This document shows positions 23,701 through 35,019 of a DNA stretch of 64,000 bases, in pieces; positions within the stretch are counted from its first letter, which is position 1; every line of letters starts with the position of its first letter. The notes beneath the pieces are model-generated. The model was given only the letters and a program-made list of their open reading frames with translations, did not search any database and was not told the DNA's origin. The translations under genes and the position numbers were made by a program. The DNA comes from Anthoceros angustus. Its lineage: Eukaryota > Streptophyta > Anthocerotopsida > Anthocerotales > Anthocerotaceae. The stretch spans positions 1,674,001 to 1,738,000 of the forward strand of contig MU008165.1 in the NCBI GenBank assembly GCA_010909165.1, given 5' to 3'.

Positions 23701-24490
23701 GACGCTTGTGTGGGAGACTGCCTTCTTTTTTGGGGGGCTCGCAATGAGGACATTGTTTGTGCGTTCTGTGGAGAACCCCGCTATCGTACGGGTGCAATGG
23801 GGCAACCAGTGCCCAGGAAGACGATGTTCTACTTCCCAGTTACGGGGCGTCTTCGACGAATGTTTGCTTGCCCAAGCATAGCGTGACAGCTTACATGGTG
23901 GAAGACCCACAGGAGCACTGACGGCCAGCTCCGAATCATGGCAGACACTCCTGCTTGGAAGGTACTCGATGGGGTCGAGGGTTTCGGCGGAGAGGACCGG
24001 AACATTCGGTTTGGCATCTCAACGGACGGCTTCAATCCGTCGGGGCATCGTTCTTCATCGTATTCTATCTGGCCGGTTCTTCTTTTGATCCATAATCTCC
24101 CGCCGTAGCTTACCACAAAGATGCACGAATTCTCATGCCAATCATTATACCGGTCCAAAACAAGTCAAGAATATGGATGTGTACTTGGGTCCATTGATAG
24201 AGGAACTTGCCACCTTGTGGTGTGTCCCTAGTGGACCACTCCGGGTTGGTGACCGGGACACTTTTTGTCCTCGTGCCTTGCTCCATGCCACATGTGATTA
24301 TCAGGTCTTGGAGCCCTATTCGGGCCCCAAGTTCGAGGATATCGATGTTGTATTGATTGTGGGCAGGAGTTACAGCCGCGGTGGTCCACCGCCTTGGAAA
24401 AGATTATTGTTGAAGGACACCGCAGGTGGTGCCCTGACGACCAAGACCCTCGTCGTCGCGAACATGTTGAGTTCTTCAACAACAGTAGTG
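20787..24490 (+). repeat. Tandem duplication, two ~1.84-kb units
   Basis: Unit 1 (20787-22626) and unit 2 (22627-about 24490) share the same order of blocks. Both start TGATGAGAGGA(A/G)CGGACTAA and include AAAGTAGGTTTACAACGGGT. They share the CP-C and P-R-K transposase motifs and end near GTTGAGTTCTTCAACAA. The junction shows TGATGAG against TGAGATGAG in the source, so microhomology probably guided the duplication. The units differ by many 1-10 bp insertions and deletions and by fewer clean substitutions. Confidence 0.9.
23720..24480 (+). pseudogene. CACTA TNP2 transposase, N-terminal and catalytic part
   Basis: In mixed frames the + strand reads FCGEPRYRTGAMGQPVPRKT and FYFPVTGRLRRMFACPSIA, then DGFNPSG. 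Further on it gives KNMDVYLGPLIEEL, TLFVLVAALLHATCDYPGLG and ALEKIIVEGHRRW. These are the conserved steps of Transposase_21 (PF02992): CP-C, the PRK...YFP...RL segment, DGFNP, the DVFL-PLIEEL motif and the LW-T-DFP-like region. The enzyme cuts and moves CACTA elements in the nucleus. Frequent small indels make this copy inactive. Unit 1 of the duplication (about 21900-22610) holds a parallel version. Confidence 0.82.
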
Positions 24491-25430
24491 AGATGAGACC
24501 CCCACTGCTCGAAGTCTCCGTCCCAGTTGCCATGGCCGAAATGAATGATTGGGCGAACGCCCATCCGGGAGAGCGACAAAATGCCAGGGCATGGGGCGTG
24601 AAACGAATGTCCGCTATTTTGCAGAATTTGCCATACCTGGCAAATATACCCAAATTGTGGTTGAAGGATGTGATGCATACAGAGGTGAATAACTGCCAAG
24701 CATTTTGGAAGATATGGACTGGGCAATGGGACACCCACAATGCAAGGGTTGGTCTGATGAATTTAGACTCCAAACCATGGTGTGGCTCAGATGGGACGAT
24801 AGGGGAAGTTTCATCTACCGGACGCGTCCTATACACTATCCAAGGACGCCATCCAATGTGTCAAAGATGAGCTCGGCCGGATCAGGCCTCCAACAGGGTT
24901 TGGGTGTCACATCGGCGCATGTTTCCGGGCCCAAAAGTTTGTGGCCTCAAAAGCCACGACTGGCACCTACTCATGCAGTACTTCTTCCCCATCGCGTTGC
25001 GCCACTACTTATCAGGCCCGGAGTATGACAGTTTCGTTCGGGTAAGCTCCATTTATCGCTAGATTTGCCAAAAGGCAATCAAACCTGAGGAGATTCCGAT
25101 CATGAAGGCGAAGCTGACAAGCACAGTCATCGACCTCGAGCAATACTACCCTTCAAATCTGTGGAATCCTATGCAGAATTTGTTTATTCACCTTATTGAC
25201 GAGGTCTAGACGCACGGCACCGTGCACGCCCGGTGGATGTACCCTATCGCGCCACATCCATGTACTTAAGCAGTCAATCCGCCAGCGCATCGTCGCGAGG
25301 AATGGTCGAATCTATCCCAATACGGGGACATCCGGGCTATTGTCAATGGCCCAAAGCAGGTAGTGAGGTCATACCAGGGACTGGAAATAATGGGATGGCA
25401 TTTCCGCATAGTAGAAGGCGATGCATCCCG
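24481..25430 (+). pseudogene. CACTA transposase C-terminal part with DUF4218
   Basis: After the duplicated block the single-copy continuation gives NLPYLANIPKLWLKDVMHTE near 24620-24690. This matches the LPYWKDL...HNLDVMHIEKN signature of TNP2. Near 25095-25260 a DUF4218 segment follows: VIDLEQYYPSNLWNPMQNLF, HLIDEV and ARWMYPIA. In intact families this reads as FPP-FFD-M-HL--HL--E and RWMYPFER. Stops and shifts (for example TAG at 25207) interrupt it. Confidence 0.8.
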
Positions 25431-25770
25431 AAAAGTATCACAGGATAGTTGGGTATTTGGGACATTCGACATGGCTGACCAACCTGTCTAATTTTACGGC
25501 CAAGTCAAAGAGATTCTGGACGTGCCCTTTGAAGGCGGTGGCTTCAGTGCATTCGTGTTGCACATTAATTGGTTCGAATGCGCAACCGAGGGGCCCCGCA
25601 TATCGATGGCAGCAGACATAAGCGGCTTCACTGCCGTGGATTCTCGTCGGGCTTATCGCTATCGCAGAGATCATATGATGGGCCCATATACTTTTCCCAG
25701 GCACGTACGCGTCCAGCAAGCGTTGGCACACCGAGACTCGGGCCCAGGGCGTGGGGGCTAGTTCATTTGC
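25431..25770 (+). pseudogene. CACTA DUF4216 domain fragment
   Basis: The + strand gives WVFGTFDMADQPV, then FYGQVKEILDVPF, FSAFVLHINWFECATEG and DISGFTAVDSRRAY. This is the usual DUF4216 pattern of a 'Y-G-L--I-EL' strand, 'V-LF-C-WF' and 'GF--V', found at the C-terminal end of plant CACTA transposase genes. Stop codons and shifts are present. Confidence 0.7.
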
Positions 25771-27425
25771 ACGCCTGCCTGTCGCTACCGGGATTCGCCT
25801 CGGATAGAGATGACGATCACGGTTGATTTGTCTCAACTGATAGGGCATCTCAAGATCGGAGCGGTATCGTCCCCGAATTTCATGACGCCAACCGGCTCGC
25901 TTTTTGGGATGGCAAACGTTCCAATATAACACGATAAACCCATCACACGGTCTTCAAAACACTAGGCCCTGATCAACACACAGTCATGTTCTGGAGTTGT
26001 CAAGCTACATTGTGGAGCATGCCAGCAGCAATTCTAAGTGGGACAGAGCGGCACGTCCGATCCTACAGTACATTGGGCCCATAAACGATGGGTTCAAAAT
26101 AGGCTATTGCTAGCCTCTACCCACATCTACGCAACCAAGAAGTCGGAGCTCCCAAACGCCCTGCGCACTGCCACCTCCAAAGGATGGTCCAACGAGGATG
26201 GACGAAAGAATAGCGCAAACACCGGGCCAGCAACAAGGGCATGGTGCTGCCGCCCACCCATGTAGTGGCAGCACTTCACAATTAACTTGCATGCCTCAAG
26301 CACTTGGAAGATGTGCTCGTCATTCATCATGAAGTCTCAGAATGCTACAAAGTGGTGCCTCGCATACAACGGAGCTTGTGAATGTAGCCCATGGACGCCG
26401 CCTCCACCACCTTCCTCAAGATCGCCATTTTCCATCGCCTGCACGCTGGGTCACAAGAACCCTCTCAACGCCCGCTCTGCACCTATCCACAAGGTCAGGC
26501 GCACTGTGGAGTCCGGTCCGCTCACGTTCCGTTGGAGCAGTTTGCCACCATTTTCTGTGGGAATCAACCAGCAGAGGTCTTTCTCCATTGCATCCCGCAG
26601 TCGGCTTCCGACAGCATCTACCGTGATGGGCCATCGCGAACACCGGATCCTCTCCAAGACACGGACGCCAAAGTGAGATAGAAGGAAGCAAGTGAAAAGC
26701 AAGACAAATCGACCGTCCCGACCTCGACAGCGAGGGAGCAAGCCAAGTGAGATCATGATCTCATTCAAGATGTCCACGGCAAGGCCCGATTTCTTTTGTC
26801 TTTCTGGTGCCCGCCTCCCTTGCTTGGGATGTGCGCCAACGAGCCATGGTTTGGGGCCATCCCACTTGTCTTTTCCACCCACCACCCAAGGCCCGGCATC
26901 ACTGAAGCAAAGTCTTGCCCAATGAAACTCGGGCTCACCTGTGGTAATGCCGGCGGGCTCCACGAGCTGCATCTTCCAGCACCCCGGACGAGGCTCGAAG
27001 AGGGAAGGGTCCACATCCCGCGAGCGGAAAACCGCCACATGTCTCCGTAGGAATGGAGAGGAATATGGTCCCATGACTACATTACGCTACGGCGAACCAC
27101 AAGATTCAACATCCGGGCTCGACGCTGCGTCAAACCCACGAGCACAGGATCTTCAGGCGGCGATGGCATCCCAGGGCACGATAAAGAATCTGACGACAAG
27201 TTGCCACAGTCCTCTAGAGTGCCATGGACCAGTGTTTCGATATCGTCGACGTCAGACATCGCCGGCGAACTGAGTCGGGGCTCAAAGAAAGCGAGGGCGG
27301 AGATGGGGAACTTAGGAACCAGCAGCAACACTAAAGTACATACATGTTTACAGCTCGCAATTTTGAGCGTGACTGAACTGCCCTGCTCGGATGGCAACCG
27401 CGATGCGAGGAGCGTAAAAAATCGC
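25771..27425. other. CACTA interior without a recognisable gene
   Basis: Frames are open on both strands (for example 207 residues on the reverse strand at 26451-27074), but I recognise no domain and the two strands overlap. The DNA is moderately GC-rich, so long chance frames are expected. Confidence 0.4.
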
Positions 27426-27640
27426 ACTGTCCACCGTGGAGGGCCGTCTGGGGGCGTCGTGTCAAGTGAGACGTGGTATTCATGCCCTGTTCACCGTGGA
27501 GGGTCGTCTGAGGGCCGCGTGTCAGGCGAGACGTGGTATTCATGCCCTGTCCACCGTGGAGGACTCGTCTGCGGGCCGCGTGTCAGGTGAGGCGTGGTAT
27601 TCATGCCCTGTCCACCGTGGAGGACTCGTCTACCCGGGGC
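27426..27640. repeat. Tandem repeat, ~60-bp unit, four copies
   Basis: CCACCGTGGAGG (or TCACCGTGGAGG) recurs at 27431, 27491, 27551 and 27612, giving periods of 60, 60 and 61. Each unit also has CGTGTCA-G-GA-GCGTGG and TATTCATGCCCTGT. Copies 3 and 4 are the closest to each other. Confidence 0.93.
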
Positions 27641-28764
27641 CACAGGTATAGTCAAAGACTCGTCGGCGGGGTCAACATTGGTTGGGCTCATAAAACGTCT
27701 TGTCACCATCATGCGGCCGAGCATGAGTACGTTATACAGTGCTCAATGACTCGACACCGGGACGCTCAGTAATCTACTGCAAAGACACCGCTAGCAATTT
27801 GTCGTTTTTGTCGCCTCAAAACAGGCGAGTAGTCTTGTTGCATGCCATGTAACAGCCAGCGAGAGTGGTCATCCATATCGTCAGCTGCACCCACAGATGC
27901 ACCTTATGCGATGGCGGTCCTTGCTCTCCGGGGTGGCATGGGAGATGGGGATAGCGAATGTTTGCTCTAAGCATAGAGGCGCACTCGAATCGGCCGGGCC
28001 CACCGAGCTTCCAGACTCCAACGCCCAGGCATGTAAGGCGAGCATGGTTTGAAGAAGTTGAGCCACCGGGCGGAGGCGCGGGAGAGGGCGGCGTGGAGCG
28101 CGCTCATTGTCACGATGACTCTACATCCATTACGCTAGGGCATGACACCTTCCGCGGTGGTGGCGCTGCGACTCCGCTTCCCGCACCTGGATTAGGGTAC
28201 AACCACCGGGGAGAGGGAAGCTACACATCGGTGGGGAAGATAGCCCCGGTGGTTTGGAGCCCATACAGGAGGGTTCGAATCGCCGCCACCGACCGCTTTG
28301 GATCGGAAAGGATGAGGTGTGCATGCTGGACCGAGAATCCCAACCTGACGTCATGTCCACATGGCTGCCCAATGACACCTCCGATTGCCCGGGCCGCGCA
28401 AAGATGTTGGAGCACCAATCACGCCCGCGATCAAGTGTGGTGGTGGAATTAAGGGTCCGCAAGAATCGAACCATGCCATGGTCGGCCGAGTACTCCGCGG
28501 TGAAGTACCGCCGCACGATCCTATAGGCGAAACCCGTAGGGTGGTTTGAAAAGTTTGATGGCGGTGTGCATGCTCTTGTGGAATAGTGCTATTGTTGCAA
28601 TTCCTCCCAATCGCATTCATTTGTGTTGGGTTGTTGTCGCAGGCAAATCCACATCACATCCCACCAAGCGAGATTAGGGCCAGCCAAGCGGCCAAGACGA
28701 AAGCACGCCGTCACCCTCAGATGGCAGCCCACCGGGCCGTGGCCGGATACCCAATGGCGATGGA
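27641..28764. other. CACTA interior; no confident gene
   Basis: Several short frames are present on both strands, including one on + at 27958-28452 rich in Pro, Gly and Arg. None carries a motif I recognise. This may hold the 5' exons of the gene that follows. Confidence 0.35.
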
Positions 28765-30602
28765 TTGGCCGTGATGAGGGGGTCGGGGTCTAATGATGAT
28801 AGTGGCCCGGAAGGCGATGGTGAGGCTGTGCCGCCCGATATGATGGAGGAGGACACAGACACCGAGAATCTGATGCCCCCAAATCCCGAGCCAAGCCCTG
28901 CTACGAGGGGAAATGGAGCAGCAGCGCTGTTTGCAAAGGGGAAGTGTCGGTTTTCCGAGTTGATCAGGCCACGGGCACTAGGGGAGTTGTTGGCAGAACT
29001 CATCAGCCGGCATGGACACTCCAAGGTAATGACTGTGGCATCGAGGCTATGTGCAGATCTTGCGCGAGGGGGGCAGACGTACGTAACTGGAGGTCCTTTA
29101 GGAAGGGACAAATTGTCACTGGAGAAGCGGATACAGGAGTTGGTGGCTACGAAACTGGTGTTTCTGAAGTGTTGGACAAAGCACCCCCCCGAGTTACGAC
29201 TGCAGCTCATAGACACGGTTGCTGAAGAGTACCCTTCCGTGAAGAACCGAGAGGTCATCAGGACCAAGTTCTCCAACTGTACGCGAGCACGATGTTACAA
29301 TCACCTTAACCAAGTGAAGAAAGGAGCAAGGATTCTGCGCACCACGGGGAAAAGAGAGCCGGTCAGGAAATTGAGGCCGGAGTCCATTACACCTGACATC
29401 TGGTGGACAGCGGTCGAGTGGGGAGTGGGCGATGCAGCGTGGAAATGGAGCTGCCCCTGCGTTCTCGATGGCCGCATCGAGGCAAGGATGGAAAACACGG
29501 CCGCCAAGACAAACCCATTTGGACGCGGTGATTTCGCCTCTTGCCTCGAGGATGTATGGAGAACCCCAAGTGTGGCAGAAATGATATGGGGAGCAAAGCA
29601 TGGGGTTGAAAAGATGGAGGTTTCGACCACGCGGTGGATTTACGAGGTTTGCACCGTAATATTACACCGTGGGCCGCAAGGTGATTGAACGCGTCACACG
29701 CAGATGGCTAACTTGCGACCTTGTGGGTTCGTGCTTAGGCGGTGGAGGAGCTCCATGGACTGACGTGCAAGAGAGGGGTGGTTTGGTCCGCGGTAAGTGT
29801 GGAGTCGAACCTGTGGGTAGGGTACATATTTCGAGACATGTGGTGCCGCTCCTTGCACCTTCACGGCAATCTGAAACTACATCTGGGCATGCAGCCATTG
29901 GTGAAGGAGAAACGTGCACCGTTCTTCCTGTGGGGGTTAAGCATGGATGTGTCTGCAAGAACAATTTTTGTGGCACCACACTGCCAAGTGTCCGTTATGG
30001 GCAGTCGCATTTTTGGAATCCGCTTGATGTGCATCTTGTATTGAATATCTGGTTTTCTTATTGCTACCGACTATTGTGTAGGAGGAAGGAGCCCGACTTC
30101 GATGCCGCAGCGGATGGCGCGACCGGAAGATCCGCCCATCCGTGTCGATTGTCTGCATCAAGATTTCGAGCTTGGTGCAGGTAATGGTACCGAACACTTG
30201 CGTCACTGGCAATGGACTAGACAAATTAACTTTTCGTCACATTGAATGGTCATGTTGATCGAGCACGCACCCGGGTGGCGCAATGGTCTCGATGGTCACG
30301 AGGTACCACCAAGCGGGATGTCGCAGGAGGTTTGTAGGGAAGAAGAGGCATTTAACTCGTGTGACAAGCAGGCCGAACACATACCACTGTTAGACACCCC
30401 AACCCGAGGCTTACCCGAGAGCTCAAGGGAGGGTGAGGAGGAGGTCGATCATGGGGTGGACGAGCCCGAGCTTGGAGCGCGCCGGATCTTGGCTGCACCA
30501 CGGAAGAAAAGGAAAGATGGAGGAGTCCGAGGGTGTGGCCGAGGTTCGAAAAGGAGCAAAGCCAAGACCAGAGGGAGCAGTGATTCAGAGGCGGATGACT
30601 GA
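28765..30602 (+). CDS. Unrecognised multi-exon gene inside the CACTA element
   Basis: The main frame (28765-29688) encodes an acidic N-terminus with PDMMEEDTDTENLMPP, then a compact, helical-looking region with LGELLAELISRHGHSKVMTV and LSLEKRIQELVATKLVFLK. It ends with TRWIYEVCTVI and then a stop, unless spliced. A likely further exon is 29739-29794, AVEELHGLTCKRGVVWSA, between CTTAG and GTAAGT. Another lies around 30083-30180, MPQRMARPEDPPIRVDCL. The last open frame (30246-30602) ends with a basic stretch RKKRKDGGVRGCGRGSKRSK and an acidic tail SSDSEADD, suggesting a nuclear protein. Its position fits the second (TNPA-like) gene of a CACTA transposon or a captured host gene. Exon joins are tentative. 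Confidence 0.45.
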
Positions 30603-31635
30603 TGCACGCCATGGTCCATGCATGTGTGTGTGAAGTGTTCCACTATCGCGGGGTGCTCACCATCGGTGCGCCACTTGGTCCATTGGGCAAGTGGTGGCAA
30701 TGTCTGGATGGTGAGGGCAAGTTAGAGTATGCTGTATCAGGGAACTCGAATGGTATAGGACAGCCTTCCATGATGAGACTTTCCGGATAATGGACCGGTT
30801 AATTGTACAATCCTAACCGCGCACTACTGCTTTGCATGGTCGGTAAACTGTATTGACTGAATATTATATATAAATTTTTGGTCCTAATTTAGGTTTCTGC
30901 TGAAGCAAGCTCAAGAGGGCAAAACCCTTAATTCAAACCGCATAACCCGCACCGAAGATGGAATCACATGTTGAATACGTAAGTCATGCTCACGGTGCAT
31001 GTACTATATAGAACCGAGGTGGCAACCGACCGCTGCGGCGTCGACTCGAGAAAGGACGCCATGCTTGGTCCATCTTTGGATCGCCATGTGGCGACACGCC
31101 GGACAATGTCTCGCAAGCCCGCATCGCTGCGGTCAGGCATGGACGCCGGGGTGTTTGAACTGCGGACGAGCATACTTCCGCCGCTGGACGGAAGAAGTGA
31201 GAGAGCAACACACGGATTGACGAGGCGAACTACCGAAGGGTCCCTCACCATCCCGGTTGGAGGGCTATCATTTACTTTGCGAGCACGGTTTTAAAATGAC
31301 TAGGAATAACACGGAAATCCGCGGCGCGAGTTTGTCATTTCTGCGGCAATTTTGTGGTTTTCCTGTTTCTGAACGCGTCATAAACAATCGCATTATGTTG
31401 TAGTGAGCACCAAGCCCTTACAACCACGACGGATTAGAATGATAGAATGAGAAGGCGGACATTAGCCTAAAAAGAGGTAAGCCCTGTCCAAGCTTGAGGC
31501 CGGCTTGTGTTCGAGAACTGTGTGATTTCGTGCACTTGGCCTGCTGTTTTTGTTGCTCTGCTCAACTAATAAGGAACTAAGAAGTTTATCACAAGTAATG
31601 AAGGAGCGAGAATGTTAAGCTAGATAGTACCCAGC
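30603..31635. other. CACTA 3' subterminal region and flank
   Basis: No gene seen. The ~130 bp before 31405 contain GC-rich words (CCGCGGCGCGAG) and lead into the candidate inverted terminus. DNA beyond 31405 is ordinary and lacks open frames. Confidence 0.4.
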
Positions 31636-31793
31636 CCTTAGAAGAAGAAGAAAAAGAATTTTATTTAAGTGCACTAAGGACGGATTTCCGTCAGGGGACT
31701 TGGTACTTAACAATTTGCACCAAGGGCATCCACTCCCTTTAAGCACCCCATCTAAGTACCGATCCAAGCTCAGGATGCTTAGGGCACGGTTCA
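31636..31793 (-). repeat. Dispersed repeat, left copy (inverted to 38194-38531)
   Basis: On the reverse strand it reads GATCGGTACTTAGATGGGGT, GGATGCCCTTGGTGCAA, TTAAGTACCAAGT, TGACGGAAATCCGTCC and ACTTAAATAAAATTCTT. The same order of words is found on the + strand at 38194-38531. It probably derives from a small mobile element. Confidence 0.8.
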
Positions 31794-32261
31794 TTAGAGT
31801 TTATTAATCAATTAGATACGGTATTCGGTGATACCGTCACGAGCACATGACGTTTTGGCATCAACCCTTCATGTACACTAACGCTTCACTCATTGTGAGT
31901 CAAGCACTCAAGCATGACTGCCTTCCTGGCCAGATTTACACATCTACGATGGGGCCAGTAAAGAGTAGAATTCCTAATAGAAAGTTTAGAAAACAGGCAC
32001 AAATCAGTATCCCTGTTGCCTGAATCTTTGAAGCTGACAGGAAAGGGAAACTTTGAACACGACATAGTCCTTCTGACGGTACACAAGTACTAGTAACCCC
32101 CAGAACCTTTGTGACGTACACTAGTACACCCAGCGTCCCAAGTGCTGTCTGTCTTGAGCCAAAGAAGAATACATGCATGCTATGTGGATACAGAGTGCAC
32201 GACCAGAAACCTCTCTATCCGCCATCGCTTTCCGTTACACTGCAGGTTCCGTGTCGAGAGT
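31794..32261. other. Downstream flank of O-methyltransferase 1
   Basis: No gene seen. It shares TAGTACACCCAG with DNA near 38688 and TAGTACACCCTG with DNA near 39472, both downstream of the second methyltransferase. This suggests the duplicated segment included 3' flanking DNA. Confidence 0.5.
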
Positions 32262-33746
32262 CTAGACAAAACCTTCAAGGACAGAGAAGAGAGCATCCCG
32301 GGTGTAAAGAAGCTCCAACCGAGAAAACCCAGCATCCAGTACCAGTTTACGGTACTCCGCTTCTGTCCTCTCTCTCCCTCTCACGTTGATGCTCAACATG
32401 AGCATGTCCAGGTGCAACTGAGCTTGCGTTGCTTCATCTCGATTTGTCTCTCGTGAAACCGCAGCTTCCACTATGATGACCTTGCCATGGGCTGGAAGTG
32501 CCTTGTGAGCGTTTCGCAAAATCTTCAAACAGTCCTCGTCACTCCAGTCGTGTAGAATCCACTGTTCGGCCAGTACTACTCATCAGCACAACTGAACTAC
32601 AAACGCACAAACATGTCATGTGCATGTGTCTTTCAACAACAGGATTGTCATGTGCATGTGTCTTTCAACAACAGGATTGTCATGTGCATGTGTCTTTCAA
32701 CAACAGGATTGCAGACACGTCACCTTCAGGAACAAAGCGTCTCCATTAGGAATGCTTTCAAACATGTCACCAGCTATGTGCTCCACTCCTGCAAAACCAG
32801 ATGGTCACCACCTCCCAGAAACACTACCCAGCTGCCAAGGCCTCAAACGTGTCGGGAATCCATTGTGGGCTTGCAAGACGGAAATGTACCAGGCGAGCTT
32901 GGAGCCTGCGCAACAACATGCGGGCGATCGTAATTAATTCCCCTGATGTGCGGATGCGCCTTCACAATGATGCTCACAGCTCCGCCGTATCCCCCTGCCA
33001 CATCCACCAGGGTGCCCTTAAAAGACGAAAATCCTGCGTAGTCTTTCACAAGATCTGCCATCACAATCCTGGTCATGTTCGCCATGAACTGGTTGAAAAT
33101 GTTGCTCAGTCTTGCGTCGGTGGCGTAGTAAGTCCAAGTGTCCACGCCATGAGCTTTCACAAACGGCTGCACTCCATCAACCGCCATCTCCCCCAGAAAA
33201 TACCCACAGTCCACGTTAACCTTGTCCGTCTGAAACAGCACCTGAGGGATGAGAGAAGCTCCCTCTTCGTCATCCACGACCAAGCTGGAGACCTCATTCA
33301 GCGCAAACTTCCGTTCCACCAACCCCTCACCAGACTCCTGCAAAGACTCCTCGAACACGCCGTGCGCCGTCAGCAGCCGCAGGAACCGCTTAACGGTGTC
33401 CGCAGTGAAGGCGGTGCTCTTGGGGATATGTGATGCAATCTCCCTGCCAATGTCAAGCGCACGTGACATCCACAAATTCCTACAACTTGCAAGCCCAGAC
33501 TCCCCGAAGCCACAATGCTCAGAATGGAAATTGGATGAAGGGCAGCATTTACTCGGGAGACAGGAAAGCACCAGGTCCCGCCTTGGCCATAATGGTGGGA
33601 ATTCGGAGATCCACGACTGCTTTGAGAGCCAAAGGCACCAGATGCATAAGCCCAATTCGCATCAATTTGTCTGTGGCTGACCCTATGCTGGGCTTCCCGC
33701 CTTGGCCTGTGGCAGAAGCTGTCCCTTCTCCACCCGCTACAGCCAT
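32262..33746 (-). CDS. COMT-type plant O-methyltransferase 1
   Basis: Four exons on the reverse strand: 33746-33553, 33443-32890, 32788-32724 and 32561-32262, giving 370 aa with clean GT-AG sites and phases. It transfers a methyl group from S-adenosylmethionine to a hydroxyl of a small aromatic compound, probably in the cytosol. Visible motifs: an N-terminal dimerisation segment (HLVPLALKAVVDLRIPTIM), the SAM-binding LVDVAGGYGG near residue 210, DRPHVV, GVEHIAGDMFESIP, and WILHDWSDEDC with the catalytic His at residue 275. An in-frame stop lies upstream of the chosen ATG. Size and motifs fit caffeate/flavonoid-type enzymes; the substrate cannot be read from sequence. A close paralogue lies 6 kb away on the same strand. 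Confidence 0.93.
32613..32711. repeat. Minisatellite, three 32-bp units, in intron 3 of O-methyltransferase 1
   Basis: TCATGTGCATGTGTCTTTCA begins at 32616, 32648 and 32680, an exact period of 32, and each unit ends with ACAACAGGATTG. The units look identical, so the expansion is recent. The matching intron of the paralogue (39896-39996) lacks it. Confidence 0.95.
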
Positions 33747-35019
33747 TGCTGCCTACTCTTTCAGATCTGACTCTGGAATGCGGGAAGTTGCAGCTAAGCA
33801 CTGAAAAAGTTTCTCCCAGATCTGTAGGTAAAATGGAGAAGGAAGAACCCTCTAGAAGCAAGTGAGACCTTGTCAACAGCACCGGTCATTGGCCCCTCCA
33901 GATACGGGTGTGAAGGCGGGGCCTGTCACATTGAAAATAATATGTACATACTGGCAGCCATGTGAGTGCGCACGTACAGCTCGACCTTTTAGCACGTCCT
34001 TTTGGCTCATTCTGTTGTTCGTCACGGACTGACATTGGGCCGACAATATGTACATCGCTTCCCAACCTTCGGGCTTTGTTTCTTTCGATCTTTTTTCTGT
34101 CAGAGTATATACATACATATGTACCATGCATGTATGTGAGATATTGAGCGTCCCTATGCTGTACCACACGGGCCGCAGAGAGACTTTGAATTACAAGATC
34201 ATAATATATGAGACTCGTGCGCGTGCAGCATAAGGAAACAAAAAGCTGTATATAAATGATAGTAAAACTTTTCTATAAATATAAATAGTATATACTTTTT
34301 GGTATGTACCCAATTACACGTAAAAGGAAGACGGAATCAAAGCTCCACTTCTCAGCAACTCAAGTCAATTCATAGCACCAATGGTTTTGCACCTGTTTGA
34401 AATAATAATTAACAAGAAGATGTAAGAAATTATAAAAAAATCTCTAATAATTTTATCATAGTTCAATATTATAGATGTAATTTAGAAAATTTCTAATGTG
34501 CATTGAAAGTCAGACTCCTCTAATATAGAAAACTATAAACTAGAAAAATTTGATATATATGAGTAGGTCATACTCCTACATATTCTCAATGTTTAACTTC
34601 ATCAAACTCATCCTCTTGCAGCTTTATACTCCAAAAACTCAGGCTCTTGGAACAAGGTGTTCAACAACTGATTTTCTCCTATTTATGCACTATAATCTTC
34701 CTATTTCCACAAGTGTACTAGATAATCTTTTTATTGCTGAAAAAAATCGTTGGGACATGTGTTTGTTAGTTTTATCACTATATTGAGATTTGTTAGTTTT
34801 ATCACTCTATTGAGATAAAAATTGGTATGATACTGTTTTGCATCAATCTTATTCGACAATATATGCTCAAAATGTCATTGCAATGTGGTACCTTCGAGGT
34901 TCAAACAAAGCTCCTCTTCCATCCTCATATGATCCAACTCCAAAAAACCATTTTGTATCTACTCCTACTACGTTCGAGGAGGAACAACCCAAAAATGGCT
35001 AATAGTAAAAGGGGAAGTC
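33747..35019. other. AT-rich intergenic region; no gene seen
   Basis: From about 34230 to 34830 the sequence is strongly AT-rich, with AAATATAAATAG and TATATATGAG stretches. The 5' end should hold the promoter of O-methyltransferase 1 (reverse strand). No frame resembles a known protein. Confidence 0.5.

Larger units (their letters stand above)
20989..31405 (+). mobile_element. Degenerate CACTA (En/Spm, TNP2-type) DNA transposon
   Basis: The coding content is diagnostic: a TNP2 transposase (Transposase_21), DUF4218 and DUF4216 in the usual order on the + strand. Candidate ends are CACTACAACGACACGGATT at 20989 and, inverted, CACTACAACATAATGCGATT ending at 31405; the first nine bases are identical. 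I could not see a matching 3-bp target duplication (CTT on the left, AGC on the right), so the limits are inferred. The element carries an internal tandem duplication, a 60-bp repeat array and a second gene. Confidence 0.6.

Noticed and set aside
26451-27074. 207-residue reverse-strand frame as a host gene
   Set aside because: It shows no recognisable motif, lies inside the CACTA element and overlaps equally plausible frames on the other strand.
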